Assembly: GCF_004349215.1 (NCBI RefSeq)
Contig: NZ_SMKU01000046.1
Location: 1-39,489, forward strand
DNA length: 39,489 bases
Source: Actinomadura rubrisoli
GTDB taxonomy: Bacteria; Actinomycetota; Actinomycetes; Streptosporangiales; Streptosporangiaceae
Direction of reading: 5' to 3'
This document shows, piece by piece, positions 15,683 to 24,375 of the stretch. A model generated the notes under the pieces. It was not told the DNA's origin. It searched no databases and saw only the letters and a program-made list of their open reading frames with translations. Numbering within the stretch: position 1 is the first letter of the stretch; every line of letters starts with the position of its first letter. A program made the translations under genes and the position numbers.

Positions 15683-16948
15683 TCAGGGCGTCCGCCGGAC
15701 GGGTTCGTCCGCTGAAGCCGACCGCAGGCCCAGCAGGGTCGCGATCTTGAGGCCGAGATGAAAGGCCAGCCGGTCCCCGCCGTTCGACAGCCGGGCACCC
15801 GTCAGCTCCTCGATGCGCTGGAGCCGGTAGTAGAGGGTGGTCCGGTGGACGAACAGCTGCTCGGCGGTCGCCGGGCCGTCGCCCGCGTTCTCAAGGTACG
15901 CCTCAAGCGTGTCGATCAGTTGCTTGCCCTTGGCGCCCGAGCTCAGGAGGTCGAGGAGCCCCCGCGGCACGCTGGAGGCGCTCAGCTCCTCCTCCGGGAT
16001 CCGGGCGAGCACGCCGTACACGCCGAGCTGGTCGGCTCGCACGATCGTGCCCAGGCCGTCGACGAGGCGGGCGACCCGCGCCGCCCTTTCGGCATCGCGA
16101 TGGGAGCGGCAGGCGTCCGCGAGATCGTCGACGACATCGCCGACCCCGATCAACGGGGCCGTGCCCGGCAGGTCGCGGACCAGGTCGGCGAGCAGGTCCT
16201 GGCAGAGGCCGTCCCGTGCGCGGCCGCCGATCAGCGGATCCCTGTCCGAGAGCACCAGGAGCCCGTGGTCGCGCCGGGCCAGGCCCAGGTGCCGCCGTTC
16301 GCTGAGTCTGCGACCGGTGCCGTCGAGCCGGGCCTCCAGCGCACCGCGCTCCTCGTCCGACATCGCTCTGCGGCCGGCGTGCAGGGAGACGACGAGGACG
16401 AACAGGGGCTCGTTCGGCACGAAGAGCTCGGCCTCCAGCAACTTCTCAGCCGCCGCGCGCCGCGCCGATGCCTCGGAGGCGAAGATCAGCTCGGTCGTCA
16501 GCTCCCTGGCCTGGGCCCGGTGCAGCTCACCGGCCAGCTGCTCGCGCTGCATGACCACCGCGAGGCTGTCGGCCGCGCCGAGTGCGGTGGCGAGCTCGAC
16601 GTCGGAGAGGCCGGTCTCGCCTTCCAGGATCCACAGGAACCCGACCAGCTGCCCGTTCCGGCGGATCGGAAGGCACAAGCGCTGCTCGGTCCCGCCGATG
16701 CCCTCATTGAGCGGGGGACGCAAGGGCCCGCGAGCGTTGAACGCGCCGGCGGAGCGGAGCCACGCGGCCACCTCGGCGGGCAGGTCCTTTCGCAGGATCG
16801 TCCGCTGCCGGAGCAGGTCGATCGGTTCGTAGACGTGCGAGGAGAACGCGATCTGGTGCATCGTCGGGTCGTCGACGGACACGTTGCGCTTCAGGCTGTG
16901 GCCGAGAGCGTCGACCAGACGCTGGAGTTCGGACCCCATGGTCACCAT
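15683..16948 (-). CDS. PucR-family transcriptional regulator
   Basis: A 421-residue regulator. The N-terminal two thirds have a GAF-like ligand region (EQRLCLPIRRNGQLVGFLWIL) and the CdaR/PucR GGDEF-like middle. The C-terminus has the diagnostic helix-turn-helix: LIDTLEAYLENAGDGPATAE, LFVHRTTLYYRLQRIEELTG and a closing helix. PucR proteins are usually activators of amino-acid or purine catabolic operons. ATG 16948 is chosen at the first family-like residues (GSELQRLVDALGHSL). It is the last gene of the long leftward run headed by the TetR gene and faces the thiolase pair. Such a regulator inside the island suggests a second control layer. Confidence 0.88.
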   Translation of the reverse strand: MVTMGSELQRLVDALGHSLKRNVSVDDPTMHQIAFSSHVYEPIDLLRQRTILRKDLPAEVAAWLRSAGAFNARGPLRPPLNEGIGGTEQRLCLPIRRNGQLVGFLWILEGETGLSDVELATALGAADSLAVVMQREQLAGELHRAQARELTTELIFASEASARRAAAEKLLEAELFVPNEPLFVLVVSLHAGRRAMSDEERGALEARLDGTGRRLSERRHLGLARRDHGLLVLSDRDPLIGGRARDGLCQDLLADLVRDLPGTAPLIGVGDVVDDLADACRSHRDAERAARVARLVDGLGTIVRADQLGVYGVLARIPEEELSASSVPRGLLDLLSSGAKGKQLIDTLEAYLENAGDGPATAEQLFVHRTTLYYRLQRIEELTGARLSNGGDRLAFHLGLKIATLLGLRSASADEPVRRTP

Positions 16949-17013
16949 GCTATCCGTGCCGCCTGGCGTCGAAGCTGGCACCAAGCTCCCCTCCGGCCGC
17001 CTCACGGGCCCGC

Positions 17014-17703
17014 TCAAGCCCCGGATCGGCCCTCGCCCCAGCCCGCGAGGTGGTCGGGGACGGGCATGTCCGCCGGCACGTAGTCGTCGGGCACCGGGGA
17101 ACCGGCGACGACCCGGAGCGGGAGCTGACCTGCCCAGACCGGCCGTGACCGGTCGGCATCCGCGTCGTTGGCGTCGCCGGTGCGCACCTTTGCCGACGCC
17201 TCGGTGATCGGGACCGAGACGAGGAGCACCGATCGCAGCTCGGCGTCGGTGAGCGGACGAAGGAACGGCAGCCGGCCCGGCGCCCACTTGTCGATGAGCG
17301 CATGCATCCGGGGCCGCACCTCGTCCGGATCCTGGACGGCTCGTCCCTCCCCCATGACGACAGCGGACCGGTAGTTGACCGAGTTCTGGAGGACGCTGCG
17401 TCCCAGGACGAGCGAGTCGATCACCGTGGCCTCGACGCACACCGGGGCCCCCGCCGCGACCCTCGTCATCATGCGGTTCTTCCGCGCGCCATGGATCAGC
17501 AGCTCGTCACCGATCCTGACGTGCAAGGTCGGTAGGACGACCGGATTCCCGTCCTCGACGAAGGCCACGTGGCACAGCAGCGCATCGTCGAAGATCGAAC
17601 GAATGAGATCCAGCTCATACGACCCGCGCGCGGGACGTCGCCGGACCTTGACCCGCTCACTGACCGGGGCGCTTCTCTGGGGCTTCGACGATCGTTCGGT
17701 CAT
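17014..17703 (-). CDS. PPOX-class flavin-binding protein (pyridoxamine 5'-phosphate oxidase fold)
   Basis: A 229-residue split-beta-barrel flavoprotein. ARGSYELDLIRSIFDDALLC is followed by HVAFVEDGNPVVLPTLHVR, ELLIHGARKNRMM and VCVEATVIDSLVLGRS, then NYRSAVVMGEGR. This is the order of the FMN-binding pyridoxamine-oxidase-like group (NimA-like or COG3467-type), often reductases of unknown substrate. It lies 89 bases downstream of the MOSC fusion gene and 65 upstream of the PucR gene in the same direction. In this context a role in reducing or oxidising an N-containing intermediate is possible (inference). Confidence 0.82.
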   Translation of the reverse strand: MTERSSKPQRSAPVSERVKVRRRPARGSYELDLIRSIFDDALLCHVAFVEDGNPVVLPTLHVRIGDELLIHGARKNRMMTRVAAGAPVCVEATVIDSLVLGRSVLQNSVNYRSAVVMGEGRAVQDPDEVRPRMHALIDKWAPGRLPFLRPLTDAELRSVLLVSVPITEASAKVRTGDANDADADRSRPVWAGQLPLRVVAGSPVPDDYVPADMPVPDHLAGWGEGRSGA

Positions 17704-17792
17704 GGAGTAGATACTTCCGGACCTGGGGTCGCGGCTCTAACGACGAGCGTCGGAAACTTCGGTGCGCCTCCTCGACACGCGACGCAGGCGCT

Positions 17793-19643
17793 CTAGGTCG
17801 GCGCCTCCTCGGGGCCCGATCGCCGGCGTAGCGCGATCGGGCCGGTCGGGACCGCGGAGCAGGCCAGCACCGCCCGCGAACCCGGCGGAAGGGCCGGGTC
17901 GACGAGGTAGGAGACTTCGCCCTGCACCAGGTCGAGCGCGCAAGTGCCGCAGGCGCCGGACCGGCAGGAGAAGGGCACCGGCACACCGTGTTGCTCGGCC
18001 AGCTCAAGGAGCGTTCCATCGGCGTCCGTCCAGGTCGCCGTCGTGCCTTCGGGAAGGTAGGTGACCGGGTGCGGGCCCGGGCTCGGCGCGGGTCGTCGGG
18101 TGGGCGGGTCGGTCGTCGGCGAGTGGAACGGGTCGGCGTGGATGCGGTTCGCGTCGACCCCGGCCGCCCGGAGGGCCCGGGTCACTGTGTCCACGAAGTC
18201 GGCCGAGCCGCAGACCAGTGCCTGTGCGTCGGCATGGCGGTCGCCGGGCAGGACGTCGATGACGTCGCGCGGGGTGGGACGTCGCGCGGGCGCGCTCGCC
18301 GGCCGGGTCTCGAAGAGCGTGGCCGTCCCGCCGGACCGTCGAACGTGTTCGACGACCTCGGGCCACAGCACCGCGCTCTTCTTTGCGGCGTCGACGTGCA
18401 GCACCGAGACCGGGCGGCGGTCGGCGGCCGCCGCCAGCTGCTGCAGCACCGCCGCCACGGGGGTGATGCCGACACCGGCGCTGATCAGGTACAGCGGCCG
18501 CTGCTCCCGGGAGAGCAACGGGGCTCCGAAGGGACCCGAGACGAGCAAGCGATCACCGCTGAGCAGCGACGCGAGGCGCTTCGACACCTCCCCGCGCAGC
18601 CGCACCGTGATCCGAAACCGGTCGTCCCGCCGGCCGGAGACGCTGTAGGCGCGCCAGGTCAGCCCGCCGTTCGCGGTGGGCAGGTGAACCCGGACGTGCT
18701 GGCCGGCCATCAGCGGTTGCCGGTAGGGGTCGCGGAGCCACAGGCTGACCGTCCGGGAGTCCTCGCGCGCCATCTCGACGACCTCGGCCTCCCGCGGCCA
18801 GGTCCGCGTCACCTCGCGGCGTTTCCGCAGCCCGTCGATGAGCCGGGCGGGTTCGGGCCGGCCGCCCACGACCGCCGTCGCGCCGACGCGGAGCCGGGCG
18901 GGTTCGATCAGGCGCGCGTACACGCCCAGGTGCGGGTAGCCGACGGCCCGGGCGAGCATGGAGGGGACCTCGACGTCCCGTTCCCCGGTGCTCGGGTTCG
19001 CGGACGTCGCGCGGCAGCGCTGGATGGGCCGGATCACCTCGACCTCGCAGTCGCCGAGCCGGATCCGCCGCCCCACCCAGGACAGCTCGGCGAACGCGGC
19101 CAGGCCGTCGAGATGGACGTTGGCGCGGAACCGCCGGGTGTCGAGCGCGCGGCCGGTGATTCGCTCCAGCGCACGCACCGAGGCCAGATTGAGCAGGGAC
19201 AGCTCGGCGTCCGAGCAGTCCCACAGGCCCGACGCGGCGGCGTGGACGAGGCGCAGCCCGGGTTCCCCGAACCACCGGCGCAGGACGGCCTCCTGGTCTT
19301 CCGGCGGCTGGTCCGAACGCACCGGCGGCCCGTCCGGGTGGGCGCGGTGGCGGAGCTCGACCGCGCCGGGCCCGAGCATCGCCACCGTGACCTGCGTCAT
19401 GTCCGGATCGCGCGCCACCTGCTTGAAGGCCGATCGCGGCCGCCATGTCGTCCGGGACGGCACGGGCTGGTCGCCGCGCGCGATCGCGAGTGAGCGGTCG
19501 TGCAGCGCGCCCGTGCCGGCCAGGACGTCGACCTCACCGACCGGCACGCCCACGGCGCCTTTGACCGGGTACACCCACAACGCGTCGATGAGTCCGGTCG
19601 ACGCTTCCGCGGACACCAATGCCCGGGATCTCTGTGCGGTCAT
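17793..19643 (-). CDS. Three-part redox protein: MOSC (YcbX/mARC-like) + ferredoxin reductase + 2Fe-2S ferredoxin
   Basis: A 616-residue fusion. Residues 19-60 form the MOSC N-terminal barrel (YPVKGAVGVPVGEVDV). The MOSC domain follows with its conserved cysteine C210 in RPIQRCRATSANP, expected to bind molybdenum cofactor. Residues about 280-500 are a flavin/NAD(P)H reductase (RAYSVSGRR for the flavin, YLISAGVGITPVAAVL and VCGSADFVD for nucleotide). Residues 530-610 are a plant-type 2Fe-2S domain with C560, C565, C568 and C595. This arrangement makes a self-sufficient version of the YcbX/mARC type, which reduces N-hydroxylated compounds. ATG 19643 starts four bases beyond the enoyl-CoA hydratase stop. 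It suggests an N-oxygenated substrate or intermediate in the island (inference). Confidence 0.87.
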   Translation of the reverse strand: MTAQRSRALVSAEASTGLIDALWVYPVKGAVGVPVGEVDVLAGTGALHDRSLAIARGDQPVPSRTTWRPRSAFKQVARDPDMTQVTVAMLGPGAVELRHRAHPDGPPVRSDQPPEDQEAVLRRWFGEPGLRLVHAAASGLWDCSDAELSLLNLASVRALERITGRALDTRRFRANVHLDGLAAFAELSWVGRRIRLGDCEVEVIRPIQRCRATSANPSTGERDVEVPSMLARAVGYPHLGVYARLIEPARLRVGATAVVGGRPEPARLIDGLRKRREVTRTWPREAEVVEMAREDSRTVSLWLRDPYRQPLMAGQHVRVHLPTANGGLTWRAYSVSGRRDDRFRITVRLRGEVSKRLASLLSGDRLLVSGPFGAPLLSREQRPLYLISAGVGITPVAAVLQQLAAAADRRPVSVLHVDAAKKSAVLWPEVVEHVRRSGGTATLFETRPASAPARRPTPRDVIDVLPGDRHADAQALVCGSADFVDTVTRALRAAGVDANRIHADPFHSPTTDPPTRRPAPSPGPHPVTYLPEGTTATWTDADGTLLELAEQHGVPVPFSCRSGACGTCALDLVQGEVSYLVDPALPPGSRAVLACSAVPTGPIALRRRSGPEEAPT

Positions 19644-19647
19644 CGGG

Positions 19648-20430
19648 TCAAGGCCGGCCGAGCCGGTCGCGATAGACCGGCGTGCGCTTCTCACGGAGCG
19701 CGGCGACGGCTTCCTTGGCGTCGGGCTCGGCGGCGAGGCGCCCGGTCATCCGCTGCTCGAACTCGTAGCCGGCCTTCAGGTCCATGAACTCGACGGTGTT
19801 CATCGCCTCCTTGGCATGGCGCAGCGCGGCCAGGCTGTGCCGCGTCATCTTCCCGGTCAGGCCGAGCGCCGTTTCGAGCACTTCGTCGTCCGGGACGACC
19901 CGCAGCACGGACCCGAACCCGACGAGATCGGAGGCGGGCCACGGGTCGGCCGTGAAGTACATCGCGCGCACGATCGGCTGCGGGATCAGCCGGGCGAGGT
20001 GGGCGGCCCCACCCATCACGCCGACGCTCACCTCGGGCGTCCCGAAACGAGCGCTCTCACCGGCCACGACCACATCGCAGCTCGCGGCGATGGCCAGGCC
20101 GGTGCCGAGCGCCGCGCCCCGGACCGCGCCGACCACCGGGACCGGGCAGTCGTAGATCGACGCGAACGCGTCCCGGACCAGCCGCATGCGTCCCGCGGCG
20201 TTGGCCTCGGTCAGCGTGAGGAACTCCTCAAGCTCGTTCCCGCCGCAGAAGTGCTTGACGGCGCTGGTGAGCACGACCGCCTTCGCCCCGGGCAGTACTT
20301 CGTCGAACCGGCCGAAAAGGTCGCGGATCTCCTCGTACATGCTCAGGTTGACCGCGTTGACCGGTGGCTTGTTCATCGCCACGACGGTGGTCGCGCCGTG
20401 GTCCCGGACGGACAGGTACTGGTAGGTCAT
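19648..20430 (-). CDS. Enoyl-CoA hydratase/isomerase
   Basis: A 260-residue crotonase-family protein. The oxyanion-hole segments are AVKHFCGGNELEEF and VRGAALGTGLAIAASCDVVV; SARFGTPEVSVGVMGGAAHL follows with the catalytic-region acidic residue. It hydrates or isomerises 2-enoyl-CoA esters. ATG 20430 has AGAGGAACGC directly upstream, which excludes the longer frame. It lies 20 bases after the CocE-type gene and four before the MOSC fusion, so it sits inside one operon. It fits after the acyl-CoA dehydrogenase in a beta-oxidation sequence. Confidence 0.9.
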   Translation of the reverse strand: MTYQYLSVRDHGATTVVAMNKPPVNAVNLSMYEEIRDLFGRFDEVLPGAKAVVLTSAVKHFCGGNELEEFLTLTEANAAGRMRLVRDAFASIYDCPVPVVGAVRGAALGTGLAIAASCDVVVAGESARFGTPEVSVGVMGGAAHLARLIPQPIVRAMYFTADPWPASDLVGFGSVLRVVPDDEVLETALGLTGKMTRHSLAALRHAKEAMNTVEFMDLKAGYEFEQRMTGRLAAEPDAKEAVAALREKRTPVYRDRLGRP

Positions 20431-20450
20431 GCGTTCCTCTGCGGTCTTGA

Positions 20451-22295
20451 TCATGTGGTCGGGCAGACGGGCAGCACGACGTGCGAGGGGTGCGACGCGT
20501 CCCGGTGGACGGTCTGGGTCGCCGCGATCGGGTCTCCCGGCGCGCCGCCCAGGTTGGTGTTCCGGTCGAACCGCGGGAAGTCGGCGGAGCTGATGTCGAC
20601 GCGGATCCGATGGCCGGCCTTGAACCTGTTCGCGGTGACCCACATGTCGATCTCCAGCGGGTAGATCTCACCGGGCACGAGGGGTTCGGCGCCGCGATCG
20701 AGGTCGCGGTACCTCGTCCGCAGCACGCCGTTCTGGAGCTGGACGGCCCGTCCGTCCGGGCGGACATCGCTCAGCCGCACGGCGAAGTCGGTGTCCACCG
20801 CGGACGAGCTCGCGTAGAGGACCATCCGGAGTTCGCCCACGACGTCGACGTCGTGCTCCAAGGGCTCCGTGGTGTAGACGAGGACGTCGCTGCGCTGCTG
20901 GACCGCGCTGACGTCCACGCTTCCGGGCGGATAGACCCAGGAGACGATGCTGCCGCCCACGGTCGGGGTCGGGTCGAGCGGGTCGTAGACGTACTGGTCC
21001 GCGGCCTGCTCCTCCTGCGGGGCCGCGGCGCTCAGCGTCCCGTCGGCGCCCAGGTAGTACGGCGTGTCCTCGGCTTCAGGAAGCGGCCAGTCGTCCGCGC
21101 TGCGCCACTCGTTGGCGCTCATGAGGTAGTAGATGACGCGGGGCCAGTCGTCGAACGAGCCGTCCCGGACGGTCTGGTACCAGCGCAGCGTGAAGTCGAC
21201 GTTGGACCAGTGGTTGTGCTGCAGCTCCGGGTGCTCCCCCATGCCTTCCTTGTATCCGGGCAGGTTGTGCGCGGACGGGGTGATGATGATCCGGGCCTGG
21301 GAGCGCAGCGGTTCGGGCGCGTGCTCGCGCAGGAGCTCCCAGGTGCCCAGCGCGTCGTTGAGGAACCAGTCGTACCAGCCGGTGCGCAGCAGCGGGATCG
21401 TCTGGAAGCCGGCGACCTGCCGGGCGGGGTCGACGGCGGGCAGCGTGTGCCGGTCGATCGAGATGCCCTGGCCGAAGAGGGGCCCGATCTGCTCGGCGTC
21501 GAGCATGGTGACGTGGGCCGACCCTGTGACGCCCCGGATGAAGTCGGCCCGTTCCGCGCACGTCAGCGAGCAGTAGTGCGCCCACAGCCATGCCTGCGCC
21601 TCGACCGGGGGCAGGCCCTTGAGCGCGGGGAACGTCTCCGCCAGGTCCGCCAGCAACGGGCTGACGAACGGCTCGTTGAACAGGCCCGTCGACAAGGTCT
21701 CGTCCAGGATCATGTGTTCGAGCTGCCAGAACGGTACTTCCGTCTTGTCCTCGCCGTGGCCGATCGTGCGCGCAAGGGCGTTGACGACCATGTGGTATGA
21801 CACCGTCTTGACGCCGACTCCGATACCGCTGACCTCCGGAAGGATCGTGGTCATCTTCGGGTGTGTCGCCATCGGCCACTGCACCTGACCGACGTACGAG
21901 CCGCCGACGGAACCGATGAACCCGTCGCACCAGTCCTGGCCGCTGACCCATTCGACGAAGTCGTAGCCGTCCTGGGGCTCGAACATGTAGAAGTCGTGGT
22001 CCTCGGGTTCACTGTCACCGGTGCCGCGGAGGTCCTGCACCGCCACGACGTAGCCCCGGCGCACGAACGAGAGGAAGACCGCCACCAGCCGGTCGGAGTC
22101 GCGGCCGTAGGGAGTGCGCACCGCGATCACCGGCGCGGGCGGCTCCGGGGGCAGGTACAGATCGGTGGCGAGACGGACGCCGTCCCGCATCGTCACGAAC
22201 ACCGTCTCGATCGTGATGTCGGCCGCGGCGTACGCGGCCGGCGTGCGCGGCTCCCTGCTCATCAGGACGTGCTGGAGGTCGTCTGGCACGGTCAT
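20451..22295 (-). CDS. CocE/NonD-type hydrolase (peptidase S15 family)
   Basis: A 614-residue enzyme with the two-domain build of CocE and X-Pro dipeptidyl-peptidases. The catalytic part begins VTMRDGVRLATDLYLPP, then VRTPYGRD and QDLRGTGDSEPE. The nucleophile is S133 in SVGGSYVGQVQW and the histidine probably that in TPSAHNLPG. The C-terminal jelly-roll domain starts near DVLVYTTEPLEHDVDVVGE and ends HPSHVVLPV. Family members hydrolyse esters (cocaine esterase), alpha-amino acid esters, glutaryl-cephalosporins or X-Pro peptides. No signal peptide is seen. Its ATG overlaps the stop of the M19 gene (ATGA), so translation is coupled. Here it is a strong candidate for cutting an amide or ester bond in the substrate. 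Confidence 0.9.
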   Translation of the reverse strand: MTVPDDLQHVLMSREPRTPAAYAAADITIETVFVTMRDGVRLATDLYLPPEPPAPVIAVRTPYGRDSDRLVAVFLSFVRRGYVVAVQDLRGTGDSEPEDHDFYMFEPQDGYDFVEWVSGQDWCDGFIGSVGGSYVGQVQWPMATHPKMTTILPEVSGIGVGVKTVSYHMVVNALARTIGHGEDKTEVPFWQLEHMILDETLSTGLFNEPFVSPLLADLAETFPALKGLPPVEAQAWLWAHYCSLTCAERADFIRGVTGSAHVTMLDAEQIGPLFGQGISIDRHTLPAVDPARQVAGFQTIPLLRTGWYDWFLNDALGTWELLREHAPEPLRSQARIIITPSAHNLPGYKEGMGEHPELQHNHWSNVDFTLRWYQTVRDGSFDDWPRVIYYLMSANEWRSADDWPLPEAEDTPYYLGADGTLSAAAPQEEQAADQYVYDPLDPTPTVGGSIVSWVYPPGSVDVSAVQQRSDVLVYTTEPLEHDVDVVGELRMVLYASSSAVDTDFAVRLSDVRPDGRAVQLQNGVLRTRYRDLDRGAEPLVPGEIYPLEIDMWVTANRFKAGHRIRVDISSADFPRFDRNTNLGGAPGDPIAATQTVHRDASHPSHVVLPVCPTT

Positions 22296-23338
22296 CTGGT
22301 CGGCCTTCCCATCACTTCACGGAGAACGCGCAACACGTTCTCGCCGAGCACCTTGCGAATGTCCGGCTCCTCGAACCCGCGGCGCACCATCACCTCGGTG
22401 ATCTTCGGCAGGTCCGAGGGGCGGGAGATCTCGGCCGGCAGGTACGAGCGGCCGTAGGCCGCAGGAGCCCATCCGCCGATCCATCCGCCGAGCACGTTCT
22501 GGTAGTAGTCGTCGATGAAGTCCGGTCCCAGACCCACGTGGTCGATGCCGGCCACGTCGATGACGCGTTCGATGTGGTCGACGACGCGATCGGCCGACGG
22601 AGCGGCCGGGTCGATGAAGAACGGAATGGCGGCGGCGACCCCGATGACCCCGCCGAGCTCGGCGATGGCCTTGATCTGCTCATCGCCGAGGTTGCGGTGG
22701 ACGTCGGTGATGCCCAGGCACGCCGAGTGCGTGGCCAGGAACGGGCGCGTCGCCAGGGACAGCACGTCCTCGACGCCGGCGATCCCGAGATGGCTGATGT
22801 CGAAGACGATGCCCAGCTCGTCCATCTCGCGGAGCGCGGTGATGCCCTCCGGGGTCAGGCGGCCGCGCGAGGTCGTGTCCAGGCCGCTGCCGTCTGCCAG
22901 GAAGGTGCGGCCGAAGTGCGCCATGGAGACCACCCGGACCCCCACCCGCGCCATGGTGCGCACCAGCGCGGGGTCCTGCCCGACGGCATGGGCGCCCTCA
23001 AGGGCGATGATCAGGGCGATGCGCCCGGACGCGGTGGCGGCGTCGACGTCGGCGCCGGTCAGGCACACCGCCACGTCCTCGCCGTGTTCGGCGGCCAGCT
23101 CATGGATCCGTTCGACCAGCAGCAGCGTCCGGCGCAGGGCCCCTTCGGACTGGAACTGCTCTTCGACGCAGATGGGCAGCACCTGCACGTCGACGCCCCC
23201 GGCACGCAGCTCCGGCAGCCAGAACTGGGCGAAATGGTCAGGTTGTTCCCGCCGGTCGAAGTGGTCCACCAGCAGGATCAGGTCGTTGTGCGTGTCGACC
23301 ACGACAGCGTCACCGTGCAGTCGATGCGGATCGGTCAT
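22292..23338 (-). CDS. M19 dipeptidase (membrane/renal dipeptidase family)
   Basis: A 348-residue zinc dipeptidase of family M19. The metal ligands are complete: H17 and D19 in VVDTHNDL, the bridging Glu in IALEGAHAV, His in DISHLG, His in LATHSACLG and Asp in GLGPDFID. These enzymes hydrolyse dipeptides, often with a D-residue at the C-terminus, and some open beta-lactams. No signal peptide or lipid anchor is visible, so it is cytoplasmic, as is usual in bacteria. The stop overlaps the CocE-type start; the upstream lyase ends 76 bases before. It pairs in function with the second, ligand-depleted M19 protein at 29371-30534. Confidence 0.92.
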   Translation of the reverse strand: MTDPHRLHGDAVVVDTHNDLILLVDHFDRREQPDHFAQFWLPELRAGGVDVQVLPICVEEQFQSEGALRRTLLLVERIHELAAEHGEDVAVCLTGADVDAATASGRIALIIALEGAHAVGQDPALVRTMARVGVRVVSMAHFGRTFLADGSGLDTTSRGRLTPEGITALREMDELGIVFDISHLGIAGVEDVLSLATRPFLATHSACLGITDVHRNLGDEQIKAIAELGGVIGVAAAIPFFIDPAAPSADRVVDHIERVIDVAGIDHVGLGPDFIDDYYQNVLGGWIGGWAPAAYGRSYLPAEISRPSDLPKITEVMVRRGFEEPDIRKVLGENVLRVLREVMGRPTR

Positions 23339-23414
23339 TCGTGCCGGCTCCTCTCGTTCGGGTTCGCCGGGCGGACGTCGTGGGCCGAAGCAGACTCAGG
23401 ACGCCGAAGGACAC

Positions 23415-24362
23415 TCAGGACAGGGACGCCGGGTCGCTGTTCCCGCCGCACACGATCACGGCGACGCGTTCGTACGCCTCGGGCACGTAGCCGCCGCCGA
23501 CGAGCGCCGCGAGCGGTGCGGCGGCGCCCGGTTCGGCGCAGATCCTCAGCTCGTCCCACAGGCGTCGCCGCGCGTCGAGGATCGCCTCCCCCGGCACGAC
23601 CACGACCTCGTCGATCGCGCGCCGAGCGATCTCCCACGCGATGGCGCCGATCCGGCTCGCGCCCAGCGCGTCGGCGGCGACACCGCCGACGCTGATCGTC
23701 ACCCGCTCGCCCGCCGCGCGGGACGCGGCGAGCGTGGGCGAGCCCGACGCCTCGACGGCCACCACGCGCACGCGGCGGTCGAACCAGGCGGCTATCCCGC
23801 CGGCGAGGCCGCCGCCGCCGCACGCCACGAGCACCGTGTCGACGTCCGGGCACTGCTTCCCCAGCTCCAGTCCGACGGTGCCCTGGCCCGCGACGACCTC
23901 CATCTGGTCGTAGGCGTGCATGAGCAGCGCGCCGGTCTCGGCCGCTCGGTGCTCGCTCGCCACCACGGCCTCCGCGAAGTCACGGCCGGCCTGGTGCACG
24001 CGCGCGCCGTGGCGGCGCAGCTTCGCGATCTTGACCGCCGGGGCGGTCTCGGGAACGAACACCTCGACGGCATGGCCGAGCCGCTCGCCCACGTGGAGCA
24101 GCGCGAGAGCGGCGTTCCCGCCCGAGGCGATGACCAGGCCCGCGGAGGGCACGTCCTGGGTCAGGGCCCGGTTGAAGACTCCCCTGGGCTTGAACGACCC
24201 GGAGTGCTGGAGCAGCTCCAGCTTGAGCACCAGCGGCGCGCCGACGCCGAACGTCCCGGACGCCACCTCGACGAGCGGCGTCCTTCGCACGTGACCGCGG
24301 ATCCGGTCCGCGGCGGCCGCGACATCGTCCGACGTGGGGACCGGGACATCGGTGACGCTCAC
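23415..24362 (-). CDS. Threonine/serine dehydratase-like PLP lyase
   Basis: A 315-residue fold-type II PLP enzyme. K58 in LQHSGSFKPRG binds PLP, IASGGNAALALLH is the substrate loop and LVACGGGGLAGGIAAW the phosphate loop. It matches single-domain threonine dehydratases and serine racemases. The GTG start at 24362 is 13 bases after the acyl-CoA dehydrogenase stop, with GGGGAG directly before it. Its place among hydrolases and CoA enzymes suggests it deaminates a hydroxy amino acid freed from the substrate, leaving a keto acid (inference). It is not a close copy of the lyase at 5179. Confidence 0.9.
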   Translation of the reverse strand: MSVTDVPVPTSDDVAAAADRIRGHVRRTPLVEVASGTFGVGAPLVLKLELLQHSGSFKPRGVFNRALTQDVPSAGLVIASGGNAALALLHVGERLGHAVEVFVPETAPAVKIAKLRRHGARVHQAGRDFAEAVVASEHRAAETGALLMHAYDQMEVVAGQGTVGLELGKQCPDVDTVLVACGGGGLAGGIAAWFDRRVRVVAVEASGSPTLAASRAAGERVTISVGGVAADALGASRIGAIAWEIARRAIDEVVVVPGEAILDARRRLWDELRICAEPGAAAPLAALVGGGYVPEAYERVAVIVCGGNSDPASLS

Positions 24363-24375
24363 TCCCCGGCCTCGC

